Assembly: GCA_022827265.1 (NCBI GenBank)
Contig: JAJDTF010000131.1
Span: forward strand, 62,001-126,000
Reading direction: 5' to 3'
DNA from: Acidimicrobiia bacterium
GTDB lineage: Bacteria; Actinomycetota; Acidimicrobiia; Acidimicrobiales; Poriferisodalaceae
DNA length: 64,000 bases
The notes beneath the pieces were generated by a model, which saw nothing but the letters and a program-made list of their open reading frames with translations, was not told where the DNA came from and did not search any database. The position numbers were made by a program, and so were the translations under genes. This document shows, one piece after another, positions 50,004 through 58,556 of this stretch. Numbering within the stretch: position 1 is the first letter of the stretch; each line of letters begins with the position of its first letter.

Positions 50004-53000
50004 GCACTGAAAGCGTGTCGGTCGAACCGGGCAGGGAACCCACTGCCATCACCGGTGCACTCGCGCTGCGCGCGGCAGGCGGCGGGCACCGCATCGTCCT
50101 GGTACTGCGTCACGCCGACGACGCAACCGTCGCGCTTGCCCTCGACGTGTGGGCGGAACTATCGGGGGCATCTCAGTTGTCGCCGTTCATGTGCGTTGAA
50201 CACCGCCCCTTCGCGGAAGACGACCAGACGCCACTGGACTTGGGTCGCTCGACCCGGCTGCTTGCGGGCGGTGCGTGGACGCCGGTCGGATTGATGTACA
50301 CGTTGCACGGCCTTGGCGAACTCAGCCGGGTCGACATTGTGACTGCGTGCACTGCGTTGCTCGACCAAACTCAGCAGGCAGAGCTGGCACGGGCGGACGT
50401 CATGCTGCGGCACGACCTTCGAAGAGTCATGCCTGAGGCCACGCCAGTGTCCTCTCATCGGGTGTGGATACCCCACTACGGGGATGCGGCGATGGCACCC
50501 GATGCCGCATTTGCGAGCCCTGAGGCAAACAGCGCGCTGGTGGTGCTGCCAGTCGACCGGCAGTTTGAGCGAGCCGCGGCCATGCCTGTGAGCGGTGCCG
50601 GCCCTGACGATGTGTACGCCTGGCATGTGGCGGTTGAGGTCGCGTCCCTTGCCGGCCTGTGGTCAACGATGGACGGCGCTCCGCTGGAGTTCGTCGAGAC
50701 GGCCGCCAGCGGCGTGGGCCGACCGCTGGTGCGACTGGTGCGCTCGATGTGCCGCGCCGCTCGCATCCATACGCCATCTCCGGAGCAATCGCTTGACGGG
50801 ACAGGCTTGCTGCCGTTGACGCCAGGCCTGCTGCCGGCCCCTGACGACGCGTTCATGGTCAAGGCCGCTGCGCCGCACATATACCCGTCGACGTTCCGGG
50901 TGTTGACAGGTACGCAGGGCGACATCGGCGCCGGCACGCGCACTGAAGACGGCGACGACGCGCGGCACAGAATGTTGCGCGGTTTGATCCCGCTCTCGGA
51001 GGAGGTGCACGTCCGCCGTCTCGCAGTCGAGACGATCAGCAGTGTGCTCGAGCGCGATGATGCTGCTGCAGACGCAGCGTCACAGCTCGACGACTACATC
51101 GCGGACACCGTCGCGATCGCGTCATGGACGGAGCCGCTCGCCCGAGACGTGGCTCTTGGCGTTGAGGTTTCCTCGACTGCAGGTGCTGAGGCACAGGCGT
51201 TGCTTGACAGCACTCGTGCTCCGGTGTCGATCGAAGCGGTGCCGGTACAGGGCTGGGAGGAATTGCTCGATGGCGTGTTCGGCATGGCCGACGCGACACA
51301 CGCGAGCGAGGGAATCCGGGCTGCTGCGACAAGTGCCCGCTATGTGGTGGTCGACCCTCACGCCCTCGCTCCCGACGCAGACGCGCTGACTACGGCGCTC
51401 TCGGCGCTCGATGGTGATGAGCACCGGCATGCCGACGGTCGCTACAGGAAGGCCGACTCTGCAGGCGACCTCGTGGATCTCGACCCTGGTGATCTTCGGT
51501 CGGACGACGAGATGAGCGACGCGATCGATCTAGCCGACCTAGCGGAGGACGCGGCGCCGGGCATGGTGCAGCGAGCAGGCCCAGACCAACATGGCAAGGC
51601 ACCGCTGCTCATCGAGGTGACGGGCCAATTCGATGCAGAGATCGAGCGGTCCGAGCGCGATGTCGAGCGCCAGATCGAGCTGCTGCACGCCCGCATGCGC
51701 CACGAGAACCGGCCTGAACCGGGCGTCACCTCGTTTGTGGCATACGCACTGTTGGCATCGGTGCTGATCGGCATCGGCTCGCTGTTGACGCTCACAGGGT
51801 TGCGTGAAGTGATCACGCCTGACCGGCTCTCCGAGCAATCCAGGGTTGCCTCGTTCCTGCTGCTGGCGCTGGTCGCGACCTTGCCACCGGTGCTCCGGCT
51901 GACCCCGAGCCGAAGCTGGTCGGCACAGGTTCGTCTCACCCTGGTGGCCGCGATCTACGCCGGAAGCGCCGCTGCGGTGATAGTCGCGGCGCCGGCAATC
52001 GAGGAGAGTCCCCTCGACCGGCCGGGCCAGTGGCTTCCCGCTGGGGCGGTGGTGCTCATCGTGATGTCATTGGCAATCACTGCGTGGATCCGTGGATTCG
52101 TCGGTGACCGGGCGCTGTTGGGCCCCTTGGCGGCACTGGTGGGGGATCGCACTGCCGGGGCGGTGCCGTTTGCCTACGCCTTCGTCATGGTGGTCGCCGT
52201 ACTGAACTTCGATCAGACCGCGCCGGCGGCCTTCGAGAACCGGAACTGGCGGTTGCTCACGGTCCTGCTGGCAGTTGCAATCGCGGTCGCGATAGCAACG
52301 GGGGGTTTGGTTCGCCTCGTACGCCGGCGCGATCGGCGACAGGTGAGCGAATGGCGACAGCGCATCGATGAACTCGTCGATGGGTGTGAGTTGGGCTCGG
52401 CGCGCACGGCGGCGCTTGAGGTGCTCAAGGCCCACTGGCTGACGACAGCGGCCGTGGCGGCTCGGCTCGTGCATCGCCCATTCGGGTCGCACCGTGCGGC
52501 AGCGGCGCCGCACGACCCGGAGTCCGCCGTGCGCAAGCTGCTGATGTTCGACCTCGAGCTCACTGAGGAGACCCGCGACGCTTATCTCGGCGAGCTGTTG
52601 CCTGAGCTCGCGTCGAGCGGCTGGCTACGCGAGCAATACCGCCGGATGTCGTCCCAATTCGTCAATAGCGAACGGTCGAGATTCGGGATCGGCGCCGACG
52701 GCTACATGCCGCCGCCCGAACACTGCACGTACCCGATGTCGCTCGAGTCGGTGATGGGCGCTGGAGGCAGCGGGCCTCGGTGGCGATTCGCAGAGCGTGT
52801 GTACGCCGGCGACTTCGATTCCGTGCTGCACGAAGCCGCGGAAGATGCACTGAGCCGGGCCATGGCGGCGACATTCATGTCCGACCAGATAGCCGTGTCG
52901 CTCGGTCCCGCCGACAGCGGCCGCCAGACGCTTCCGCAACTGCTGGGTGAGCTGCTGCCTTCGGATGAGGCGCGGCTGCCTTCGGGCACGCTGCCCCCGA

Positions 53001-53269
53001 GCACGGAGCCCTCTCCCGAATACCAGTCCTTGGTTTGGTGGCCGGAGGCGGTATCGATGCCCGCCGAAAACCCGCCAACTGCGCATCAGTGTCGACACTT
53101 GCGGCAACAAGGAACGATTCTGTTTCACGCTGTGCGTGTGGACATTTCCGAGCCCGTCGGCATGGAGCGTGTGACTCCGATCAGCGAGCCCGATGTGACT
53201 GACCGGGTCGGTGCGGGCGATTCGGCGACGCGCGGTTCGACCGGCGCACCTGCCGATCCGCTGATGTGA
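50000..53269 (+). CDS. Large multi-pass membrane protein of the tubulin-like island
   Basis: 1089 aa, GTG at 50000 overlapping the tubulin-like stop. No recognised family. The first ~570 residues are soluble with acidic patches. About six membrane helices lie in the middle: SFVAYALLASVLIGIGSLLT, SFLLLALVATLPPVLRL, LTLVAAIYAGSAAAVIVAA, GAVVLIVMSLAITAWI, VPFAYAFVMVVAVLNF, and LLTVLLAVAIAVAIATGGLV. A basic loop (RLVRRRDRRQVSEWRQRIDE) and a ~300-residue mainly helical cytosolic domain follow. Overlapping starts imply co-translation with the tubulin-like GTPase, so it is a candidate membrane anchor or channel for it. Confidence 0.8.
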   Translation: MSTESVSVEPGREPTAITGALALRAAGGGHRIVLVLRHADDATVALALDVWAELSGASQLSPFMCVEHRPFAEDDQTPLDLGRSTRLLAGGAWTPVGLMYTLHGLGELSRVDIVTACTALLDQTQQAELARADVMLRHDLRRVMPEATPVSSHRVWIPHYGDAAMAPDAAFASPEANSALVVLPVDRQFERAAAMPVSGAGPDDVYAWHVAVEVASLAGLWSTMDGAPLEFVETAASGVGRPLVRLVRSMCRAARIHTPSPEQSLDGTGLLPLTPGLLPAPDDAFMVKAAAPHIYPSTFRVLTGTQGDIGAGTRTEDGDDARHRMLRGLIPLSEEVHVRRLAVETISSVLERDDAAADAASQLDDYIADTVAIASWTEPLARDVALGVEVSSTAGAEAQALLDSTRAPVSIEAVPVQGWEELLDGVFGMADATHASEGIRAAATSARYVVVDPHALAPDADALTTALSALDGDEHRHADGRYRKADSAGDLVDLDPGDLRSDDEMSDAIDLADLAEDAAPGMVQRAGPDQHGKAPLLIEVTGQFDAEIERSERDVERQIELLHARMRHENRPEPGVTSFVAYALLASVLIGIGSLLTLTGLREVITPDRLSEQSRVASFLLLALVATLPPVLRLTPSRSWSAQVRLTLVAAIYAGSAAAVIVAAPAIEESPLDRPGQWLPAGAVVLIVMSLAITAWIRGFVGDRALLGPLAALVGDRTAGAVPFAYAFVMVVAVLNFDQTAPAAFENRNWRLLTVLLAVAIAVAIATGGLVRLVRRRDRRQVSEWRQRIDELVDGCELGSARTAALEVLKAHWLTTAAVAARLVHRPFGSHRAAAAPHDPESAVRKLLMFDLELTEETRDAYLGELLPELASSGWLREQYRRMSSQFVNSERSRFGIGADGYMPPPEHCTYPMSLESVMGAGGSGPRWRFAERVYAGDFDSVLHEAAEDALSRAMAATFMSDQIAVSLGPADSGRQTLPQLLGELLPSDEARLPSGTLPPSTEPSPEYQSLVWWPEAVSMPAENPPTAHQCRHLRQQGTILFHAVRVDISEPVGMERVTPISEPDVTDRVGAGDSATRGSTGAPADPLM

Positions 53270-53335
53270 CCATTCGAAGCGCGCCGCGACCGCGGGTCTT
53301 GGCCCCCACTGCGGGGTGTCGCCGGCAGGACACCG

Positions 53336-55168
53336 TTGGCTGAACCTCCGCGCTCGCCGCGCAGTCGCCGCAACCCGTTGCGGCCTGAGCCACTGCAGCG
53401 CCGACCGCCGCCTAGGGAAGACAGCAGCCGCACGACGCGACGTGCCGCGGGCGACGCGCCTCCGCGCACGCAACGGCCCGCCGCTGCACCAATCTCGCGG
53501 CGCTCGCCATCAGATGCTTCCACACGCTTGTCCAGCGGGCGGAGGCCGGCATTCCGCGCGACACGGAAACCGACCCTCGCCTTCACAGCTTTGGCCGTGC
53601 TGATTGTCGTCATCGTCGTGGTGAGCCCTCGGGTGTTCGGTGGTGGTGACCCGACTGATGTTGGGCTTGCCTCGCAATCCGCTCCTGCGAGCGGCGTGAC
53701 CTCGTGGCCACGTGCTGAGACTGATCCGACCCAGGCGCGAGCAGCCCCGGACGACGGCTTTCCCTCAGCATCTAGCGGCGCTGAAGCGTCAGCCAGTCGG
53801 CTCGCAGCCGCTGAGGCCGCACCGAGCGCTGCCCTCCTCGACACGGAAGAACGCGAGTTGCTTGTACACGCTGCCGTTCCCGACTGGGAAGTGCTCGCGC
53901 AGTCGGTAGTGCAGCTGATCGCGCCGGATTGCGAGCAGGCTGGCTCGGGAACGATCATCGGAGACGGTCGGCTCGTCTTGACGAACTCGCACGTACTGCA
54001 CGCCGGTGGAGACGGCCCCGTCTGCGAGGTCTACGCGGGCCTCACTCGACGTTTCGATGCGTCACCGGATGACTGGCAGCCCGCTGAGCTCGTGGCGGAT
54101 GATCTCAGCCGGGACCTCGCAGCGGTGCGCCTCGCCGACACGCCGACGGGCATTCACGCGCCGCTACAGGTCGAGGGAGGCCAGCTCGCGCTAGGCGACC
54201 AATTGACGATTCTTGGCTATCCCGGCTTCGGCGACACTCAGGACACACTGACGTTCACCAGCGGCAGGTTCTCCGGCACGACAACCAGCGCCGAGGGACT
54301 CCAAATGCTCAAGACCGATGCGCTGCTGGACTCAGGCGTGAGCGGCGGCGCAGTGTTCGATCGGCGCGGTCGTCTCGTCGGTGTTGCCACAGGCGGCTAC
54401 GAGGGCGAGGGTGGCACGCTTGGCGCAGTGATCCCCGGCAGGGAGGTGTTGCGCTTCCTCGCTGAGCATGGACTGCAAGCCGGAGTCGGCGCTGCTACGT
54501 CAGGGGCGACGGCGTCATCATCATCGGCGATCATTCCGACCGTCACTTTCCCTGAGGCGTCTGTTCGTGACCCGGAGGCTGAGGCTGCCGATCTTGAGCG
54601 ACGCCGCAGCGTGATCGGCCTGTTCGAGCGTCTACGCGTCGAAACCGAGCACCGTGCCGGCTATCGCCGCGATGATCTCTTCCCTGGGTGGCTCTACAGC
54701 GGAGGTCTATCGACCAGGGACCGCGTGCTCTCCGAGGAGCGACGGTCTGACGGCTCGTGGCTCTCGGCGTATGACGCATCGGTTGTGGCCGAGTCGTCTG
54801 AGTTGGATATCGATCATCTCGTGCCGCTGGCAGAGGCGTGGGAGTCTGGCGGGTACGAGTGGAGGGCCGACACATGGACTCGCTTCGCCAACGACCGCAC
54901 GGACCCGCGCTCGCTGATCGCCGTGAGCGCAACTGCTAACCGGAGCAAGGGCGCGCGGGATCCCGCCGAATGGTGGCCGCCGAGTTCGTCGTACCGCTGC
55001 CAGTACGCGGCCGACTGGGTCGCCGTCAAGGCCCGCTGGGACCTGGCAGTGGACTCCGCTGAACAGGAATCGCTTGACGCGCAGCTCGGCCAATGCACCG
55101 GCGCCGATTTCGACTTCGCCAAGCCGGTGCCGGCTCGAGTCCGGTTAGTGCTCGGACCGGCAGAATGA
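53336..55168 (+). CDS. Membrane-anchored trypsin-like protease fused to HNH nuclease
   Basis: 610 aa from a TTG at 53336 after CAGGACACC. Residues 1-78 are Arg/Pro-rich and cytosolic, and ~79-100 form one membrane helix (LAFTALAVLIVVIVVVSPRV). A linker follows, then a trypsin-like (DegP-type) protease with the full triad: His219 in LVLTNSHVLHAG, Asp260 in LSRDLAAVRL, Ser336 in DSGVSGGAVFD. No PDZ domain follows; instead residues ~420-605 form a secreted-type HNH nuclease of the DUF1524-like group: ELDIDHLVPLAEAWESGGYE (Asp493-His494) and ANRSKGARDPAEWWPPSSSY (Asn535). Both enzymes would face outward. A short overlapping ORF from GTG 53266 may couple translation to the upstream gene. Confidence 0.88.
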   Translation: MAEPPRSPRSRRNPLRPEPLQRRPPPREDSSRTTRRAAGDAPPRTQRPAAAPISRRSPSDASTRLSSGRRPAFRATRKPTLAFTALAVLIVVIVVVSPRVFGGGDPTDVGLASQSAPASGVTSWPRAETDPTQARAAPDDGFPSASSGAEASASRLAAAEAAPSAALLDTEERELLVHAAVPDWEVLAQSVVQLIAPDCEQAGSGTIIGDGRLVLTNSHVLHAGGDGPVCEVYAGLTRRFDASPDDWQPAELVADDLSRDLAAVRLADTPTGIHAPLQVEGGQLALGDQLTILGYPGFGDTQDTLTFTSGRFSGTTTSAEGLQMLKTDALLDSGVSGGAVFDRRGRLVGVATGGYEGEGGTLGAVIPGREVLRFLAEHGLQAGVGAATSGATASSSSAIIPTVTFPEASVRDPEAEAADLERRRSVIGLFERLRVETEHRAGYRRDDLFPGWLYSGGLSTRDRVLSEERRSDGSWLSAYDASVVAESSELDIDHLVPLAEAWESGGYEWRADTWTRFANDRTDPRSLIAVSATANRSKGARDPAEWWPPSSSYRCQYAADWVAVKARWDLAVDSAEQESLDAQLGQCTGADFDFAKPVPARVRLVLGPAE

Positions 55169-55256
55169 GGAACTCTGAGGTTCGAGTGCCGACGGCTCGG
55201 CGAGTAGAGCCATGACCTGAGGCTCGATGGCGCAGGTTTGGTCGTGACCGAGGCGG

Positions 55257-55847
55257 TCAGAAGGCACCGTGGGCTTGCAGGCGCGACAGATCGGCGGCGA
55301 GATCGCGGCCACGGTTTGCGCCACGAGCTGCGAGCAGTTCGACCAGTCGTCGTGCCTCGGACCAGTCATCATCGGATGCCGATTCGCGGAGTGCTCTCAA
55401 GTCGTCTGCATCCATCGGCCGGCGCCGATCGTCGCGTGCCAGCAGCTTCATGACGATCAAGCTGCCGATGCTGGCGACCGGCAGGACGGTTCCGGGCAGC
55501 ACCTCGATCTGCTGCGATGAGGCGACAACCTCAGGCTCGACCCCGCACATGGCGAACATCAAATCCAAGCCCACGCCGGTTCCGGCGTCATGAACACGCA
55601 CACCGGCCAACCGACCGGTTTCGTCCTGCTCGAGCAGCGACGCGACGCCGTACCCGGCCGTCATGAATGCCCTGGCTACGGACTCCGCGTCGCCGTCGTC
55701 AGCTACCGCCACGGCAATGTCGACGTCGCCGGTGCTTCGTGGCACCGTGAGAGCCGAAATCGCGATGCCGCCGACCAGCGCAAAGCCCTTGCCGAGATCC
55801 TTCAGCACTTCGCTGGCGCGCATGAGCGCGTCGTCGAGGCGCGTCAC
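55257..55847 (-). CDS. Nucleotidyltransferase toxin (AbiEii/MNT-like)
   Basis: 196 aa from a GTG at 55847 overlapping the antitoxin stop (GTGA). It has the minimal nucleotidyltransferase motif: GFALVGGIAISALTVPRSTG with the GG, then DVDIAV (the DxD metal pair). The C-terminal half (LPVASIGSLIVMKLLARDDR, RPMDADDLRALRES) matches AbiEii/AbiGii-type or MNT-type toxins. Such enzymes transfer nucleotides to tRNA or to protein targets. Unlike the remnant at 13677 this copy is complete. It sits just outside the vWA/tubulin island, convergent with it. Confidence 0.78.
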   Translation of the reverse strand: MTRLDDALMRASEVLKDLGKGFALVGGIAISALTVPRSTGDVDIAVAVADDGDAESVARAFMTAGYGVASLLEQDETGRLAGVRVHDAGTGVGLDLMFAMCGVEPEVVASSQQIEVLPGTVLPVASIGSLIVMKLLARDDRRRPMDADDLRALRESASDDDWSEARRLVELLAARGANRGRDLAADLSRLQAHGAF

Positions 55848-56053
55848 TGCAAGTGTGGGGGAACGGGGACCTCGCGCAAGTAGCCGTCGGCATCGAGATG
55901 GCGATCACCGCCGGACGCCCATTCGTCGATGGCAGCACGGATTTCCGCCTGTGTGACCGCCGGATTCTCACGTCGAAGCCGGGCCTCGATCATGCGCTCA
56001 GCGGCCTCGAACAAGTCAAAAACGGTAAGGCCGGGATTCGGGTCCGTCCCCAC
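55844..56053 (-). CDS. Small antitoxin partner of the nucleotidyltransferase
   Basis: 69 aa from a GTG at 56053, seven nt after TAGGCT (minus strand), so probably leaderless. It is mostly helical (TVFDLFEAAERMIEARLRRE, TQAEIRAAIDEWASGG) with a short tail (YLREVPVPPHLQ). It precedes and overlaps the toxin gene, the usual antitoxin-first order. The family is not recognised; its role is inferred from context. Confidence 0.6.
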   Translation of the reverse strand: MGTDPNPGLTVFDLFEAAERMIEARLRRENPAVTQAEIRAAIDEWASGGDRHLDADGYLREVPVPPHLQ

Positions 56054-56197
56054 GCTTGCCAGCCTAGAACGCTGGTCGTCGCGTCAATCTGATTTGGGCA
56101 GTCCCCGCGGAGCGGGCACGGCAGAATGGGAGCGTGAGTCTCTTCGCGTTCGGTCCGGTGCCGGGCGAGCACCGCAGCGAGAAGCTTGGCTAGGGCT

Positions 56198-58504
56198 ATG
56201 CCTGCGGTGTCGCGCGTGCTGCCGTGGCGGCGCATCGCGAACACGGTCGCGGCCGACATCTCGCCGGTGGTCGAGCGCTACCGCCAGCGCTGGCCGAAGC
56301 GCTCGCCCGAGCTGGTCATCCGGGCGTACGAAGCAGCGGCGCAGGCACACGAGGGCCAGCGTCGCAAGACCGGCGAGGCGTACATCACCCATCCGGTCGC
56401 GGTGGCCGGAGTCGTCGCCGATCTCGGTCTCGACGACACGTCGATTGCCGCAGCGCTGCTGCACGACGCCGTGGAGGACACCAGCGTCGAGCTGGTCGCC
56501 CTGTCCGACGACTTCGGCCCTGAGGTCGCGGCCATCGTGGACGGGGTCACCAAGCTCGACCGGGTCCGCTTCGCCTCCAAGCAGGCACAGCAGGCCGCCA
56601 CCCTGCGCAAGATGCTCGTGGCGATAGCGAACGATCCTCGCGTGCTGATGATCAAGCTGTCGGACCGGCTCCACAACATGCGCACGATCGGGGCGCTCGG
56701 CGCTGCCAAGCAGGCCGACGTGGCCCGCGAGACGCTCGACATCTACGCCCCGCTCGCCAACCGGCTGGGCATGCAGCAGGTGCGCGATGAGCTCGAAGAC
56801 CTGGCCTTCGCAGCGCTGTACCCGAAGCGCTACGCCGAGATCGACCGCATGCTCGCCGAGCGCACGCCCGAGCAGGAGCGTTACGTCGACCAGGTGCTGG
56901 CCGAGGTCCGCGAGCAGCTGTCGCGGATGAAGATCGAGGCCGCGGTGACCGGGCGCAAGAAGCACCACTGGAGCGTCTACGAGAAGATGGTCATCAAGAA
57001 CCGCTCGTTCGACGAGATATTCGACTTGGTGGGCATCCGGGTGGTGGTGCCGACGATCCGTGACGCGTACGCGGCGCTGGGCTCCATACACGCGACGTGG
57101 AAGCCGGTGACGGGCCGGTTCAAGGACTACATCGCGATGCCCAAGTTCAACCTGTACCAGTCGCTTCACACGACGGTGGTCGGCCCGTCGGGCACGGCGG
57201 TAGAAGTGCAGATCCGCACCGACGAGATGCACCAGCGGGCCGAGTACGGCGTGGCGGCTCACTGGCGCTACAAGGCAGAGCGCAACGGCAACGGCAACAA
57301 GAGCAGCAGCAACCGCAGCAAGGCGCAGCGCCACGGCAGCAAAGCGGAGCGCCACCCCAGCACGGCCGCCGAGGAGGACATGCCCTGGCTGAGCCGGCTG
57401 GTGGAGTGGCAGGCCGAGTCTGACGACCCTGCCGAGTTCATGCGCACGATCGCGAGCGACCTCGGCCATGGCGAGGTGTACGTGTTCACGCCCAAGGGCG
57501 ATGTGGTGACGCTGCCGACCGGCGCGACGCCCATCGACTTCGCCTATGCCATCCACACCGATATCGGCGACACGCTGATCGGCGCCAAGATCGACGGTCG
57601 GCTGGTGCCGCTCGACCGGCCGCTGCGCTCGGGCGACACGTTGGAGGCGTTCACTTCCGACGATCCCGGGACGCGGCCGTCGCGTGACTGGCTGGAGGTT
57701 GCCGTCACCCCGCGGGCCCGCTACAGCATCCGGCGCTGGTTCGCCCGCTCCGACCGTTCCGAATGGGAAGCGGCCGGTCGGGAAGCGGTCTCCGACGAGC
57801 TGCGCTCCGAAGGACTCAAGGCATCGCTGTTGATCGACGGCGACGAGATGCGCGCCGTGGCAGAGCAGTTCAGCCGAGCCGATCTCGACCAGCTCTTCGA
57901 AGCTGTCGGCAAGGGCGACGTGCGGCCCCACTCGGTGGCCAAGCGGCTCGTCAGCAACCTGCGCGGCGAAGGCGACGGGGTGCAGCTGCCTGCACGCCCG
58001 GCCCGGCAGCGGGGCTCGCGCCGCCGCCGCTCTGCCGGCGTGCACGTCGACGGCCACGACGACGCGCTGGTGCGCTTGGCCCGCTGCTGCAGCCCGGTGC
58101 GCGGCGACGAGGTCTTGGGATTCTCCACCAGCGGGCGGGGCATCTCGGTGCATCGCGCCGACTGCGCCAACGCGGGCGAGTTGGCCACCGCGTCAGGTGC
58201 CCGCCAGGTCGAGGTGGAGTGGGACGAGAGCTGGGCGGGCGAGTTCGCCGCAGCCCTCGAAGTTCGAGGTCTCGACCGGAACCGGCTGCTGCTCGACGTG
58301 GTGCAGGTGGTGTCGGGCCGCCACGACCTGTCGATCGCGAGCTGCGACACGTTCGTGGGCGACGACCAGGTGGCGGTGATGCAGTTCGAGGTGGAGGTGG
58401 GCGACCCGATCCTGCTGGACCAGCTGCTGGCCGCCCTGCGCGACGTGCCCGGCGTGTTCGACGCCTACCGCACGCTCGAAGGTCTCGCCCGCACCGAATA
58501 CTGA
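56198..58504 (+). CDS. relA: Bifunctional (p)ppGpp synthetase/hydrolase (Rel)
   Basis: 768 aa from the ATG at 56198; a TTG at 56186 is possible. It makes and degrades the alarmone (p)ppGpp. HD hydrolase domain (YITHPVAVAGVVADLGLDDT, ALLHDAVEDT with His89-Asp90, LIKLSDRLHNMRTIGALGAA), synthetase domain (RFKDYIAMPKFNLYQSLHTT near 307, EVQIRTDEMHQRAEYGVAAH), TGS domain (VYVFTPKGDVVTLPTGATPI) and a C-terminal ACT domain. Between synthetase and TGS lies a polar insertion rich in Asn, Ser, Lys and His (NGNGNKSSSNRSKAQRHGSK), not part of the usual enzyme. Confidence 0.95.
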   Translation: MPAVSRVLPWRRIANTVAADISPVVERYRQRWPKRSPELVIRAYEAAAQAHEGQRRKTGEAYITHPVAVAGVVADLGLDDTSIAAALLHDAVEDTSVELVALSDDFGPEVAAIVDGVTKLDRVRFASKQAQQAATLRKMLVAIANDPRVLMIKLSDRLHNMRTIGALGAAKQADVARETLDIYAPLANRLGMQQVRDELEDLAFAALYPKRYAEIDRMLAERTPEQERYVDQVLAEVREQLSRMKIEAAVTGRKKHHWSVYEKMVIKNRSFDEIFDLVGIRVVVPTIRDAYAALGSIHATWKPVTGRFKDYIAMPKFNLYQSLHTTVVGPSGTAVEVQIRTDEMHQRAEYGVAAHWRYKAERNGNGNKSSSNRSKAQRHGSKAERHPSTAAEEDMPWLSRLVEWQAESDDPAEFMRTIASDLGHGEVYVFTPKGDVVTLPTGATPIDFAYAIHTDIGDTLIGAKIDGRLVPLDRPLRSGDTLEAFTSDDPGTRPSRDWLEVAVTPRARYSIRRWFARSDRSEWEAAGREAVSDELRSEGLKASLLIDGDEMRAVAEQFSRADLDQLFEAVGKGDVRPHSVAKRLVSNLRGEGDGVQLPARPARQRGSRRRRSAGVHVDGHDDALVRLARCCSPVRGDEVLGFSTSGRGISVHRADCANAGELATASGARQVEVEWDESWAGEFAAALEVRGLDRNRLLLDVVQVVSGRHDLSIASCDTFVGDDQVAVMQFEVEVGDPILLDQLLAALRDVPGVFDAYRTLEGLARTEY

Positions 58505-58556
58505 GATCCTGGGGCAGCTAGGACTGGCGGCGGCAGGGCCGTAGCCTGCGCTGGTC

